Positions 5,769 through 5,986 of a DNA stretch of 5,986 bases are shown piece by piece; position 1 is the first letter of the stretch, and every line of letters begins with the position of its first letter. Below the pieces are notes generated by a model, which did not search any database, had not been told where the DNA came from, and worked only from the letters and a program-made list of their open reading frames with translations. The position numbers and the translations under genes are program-made. Location of the stretch: NCBI GenBank assembly GCA_003500765.1, contig DNQL01000010.1, positions 1-5,986 of the forward strand. The letters are read 5' to 3'. Origin of the DNA: Elusimicrobiota bacterium (GTDB lineage: Bacteria > Elusimicrobiota > Elusimicrobia > Elusimicrobiales > UBA9959).

Positions 5769-5774
5769 AAAAAG

Positions 5775-5986
5775 ATGAAAACAGGTTCCGCCCGCCCCGT
5801 CAGGATCTTCGCCGCCGCCCTTCTCGCGACGGCTTTTTCATTGCCCGCCGCCCGCGCGGCCGGCAGCGTGGAGGACCTCAAGCCTGCCGCCGCGCCCGCG
5901 AGGGAAACCGTCCGGCAGGGGGTCCCGGCACCGTCCGCCCGCACCGCCTTCGACGAATTCAGCGTGATAGGAGATCCCCTTTACCG
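5775..5986 (+). CDS. Secreted or periplasmic protein of unknown function, N-terminal part only
   Basis: An open frame of 70 codons plus two bases runs off the right end of the window with no stop. The N-terminus is a clear Sec signal peptide: basic residues K2, R7 and R10, a hydrophobic core at about 11-23 (IFAAALLATAFSL), and a signal peptidase I site ARA|A after residue 28. No lipobox cysteine is present. The mature part begins AGSVEDLKP and continues through a Pro/Ala-rich, probably flexible stretch (38-57) to FDEFSVIGDPLY. I do not recognise a domain in the visible part. Signal peptide, extended -10 promoter and well-spaced GGAG site together support a real gene. It is transcribed away from rplU from an overlapping divergent promoter region. 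Confidence 0.78.
   Translation, partial: MKTGSARPVRIFAAALLATAFSLPAARAAGSVEDLKPAAAPARETVRQGVPAPSARTAFDEFSVIGDPLY

Noticed and set aside
5641..5774. tRNA or small RNA gene (SRP RNA, 6S) in the intergenic gap
   Set aside because: No cloverleaf, no T-loop GGTTCGA-type sequence and no SRP tetraloop region could be found on either strand. The pairing seen fits an mRNA leader better.

Overview
The window is a GC-rich bacterial chromosome segment holding eight or nine closely packed genes. Gene content and high GC fit a free-living Gram-negative bacterium: there is a Pal/OmpA-type outer-membrane lipoprotein, a peptidoglycan-recycling kinase and an exported protein. Isoleucine is often encoded by ATA despite the high GC, which argues against a typical GC-rich proteobacterium. 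My best guess is an environmental Elusimicrobiota-like or other deep-branching lineage, held with low confidence because no taxonomic marker was compared.

Left arm, rightward (1-3456): the 3' end of a cysteine synthase gene (cysK), a Nudix hydrolase of the 8-oxo-dGTPase type, anhydro-N-acetylmuramic acid kinase (anmK), a squalene/phytoene synthase family enzyme, and a small OmpA-domain lipoprotein. Two junctions are 4-base ATGA overlaps and the other gaps are 2 and 12 bases, so this looks like one transcription unit. It ends at a strong palindromic terminator (3483-3508) that also serves the genes arriving from the other side.

Right arm, leftward (5590 down to 3531): the conserved order rplU (L21), rpmA (L27), obg (ribosome-assembly GTPase). 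A clear intrinsic terminator lies between rpmA and obg, so Obg should be made at a lower level than the two ribosomal proteins or from its own promoter.

The 184-base gap 5591-5774 is the most interesting non-coding stretch. It carries a rightward extended -10 promoter for a new gene at 5775, which encodes a signal-peptide-bearing protein cut off by the window end. Overlapping it is a good leftward promoter. That promoter would give rplU a roughly 130-base GC-rich leader with a long-range stem, hairpins and a T7 tract, a plausible attenuator for the L21/L27/Obg operon. A second leftward promoter lies almost on the rplU start codon. No tRNA, rRNA, mobile element, CRISPR array or transfer signature was seen.
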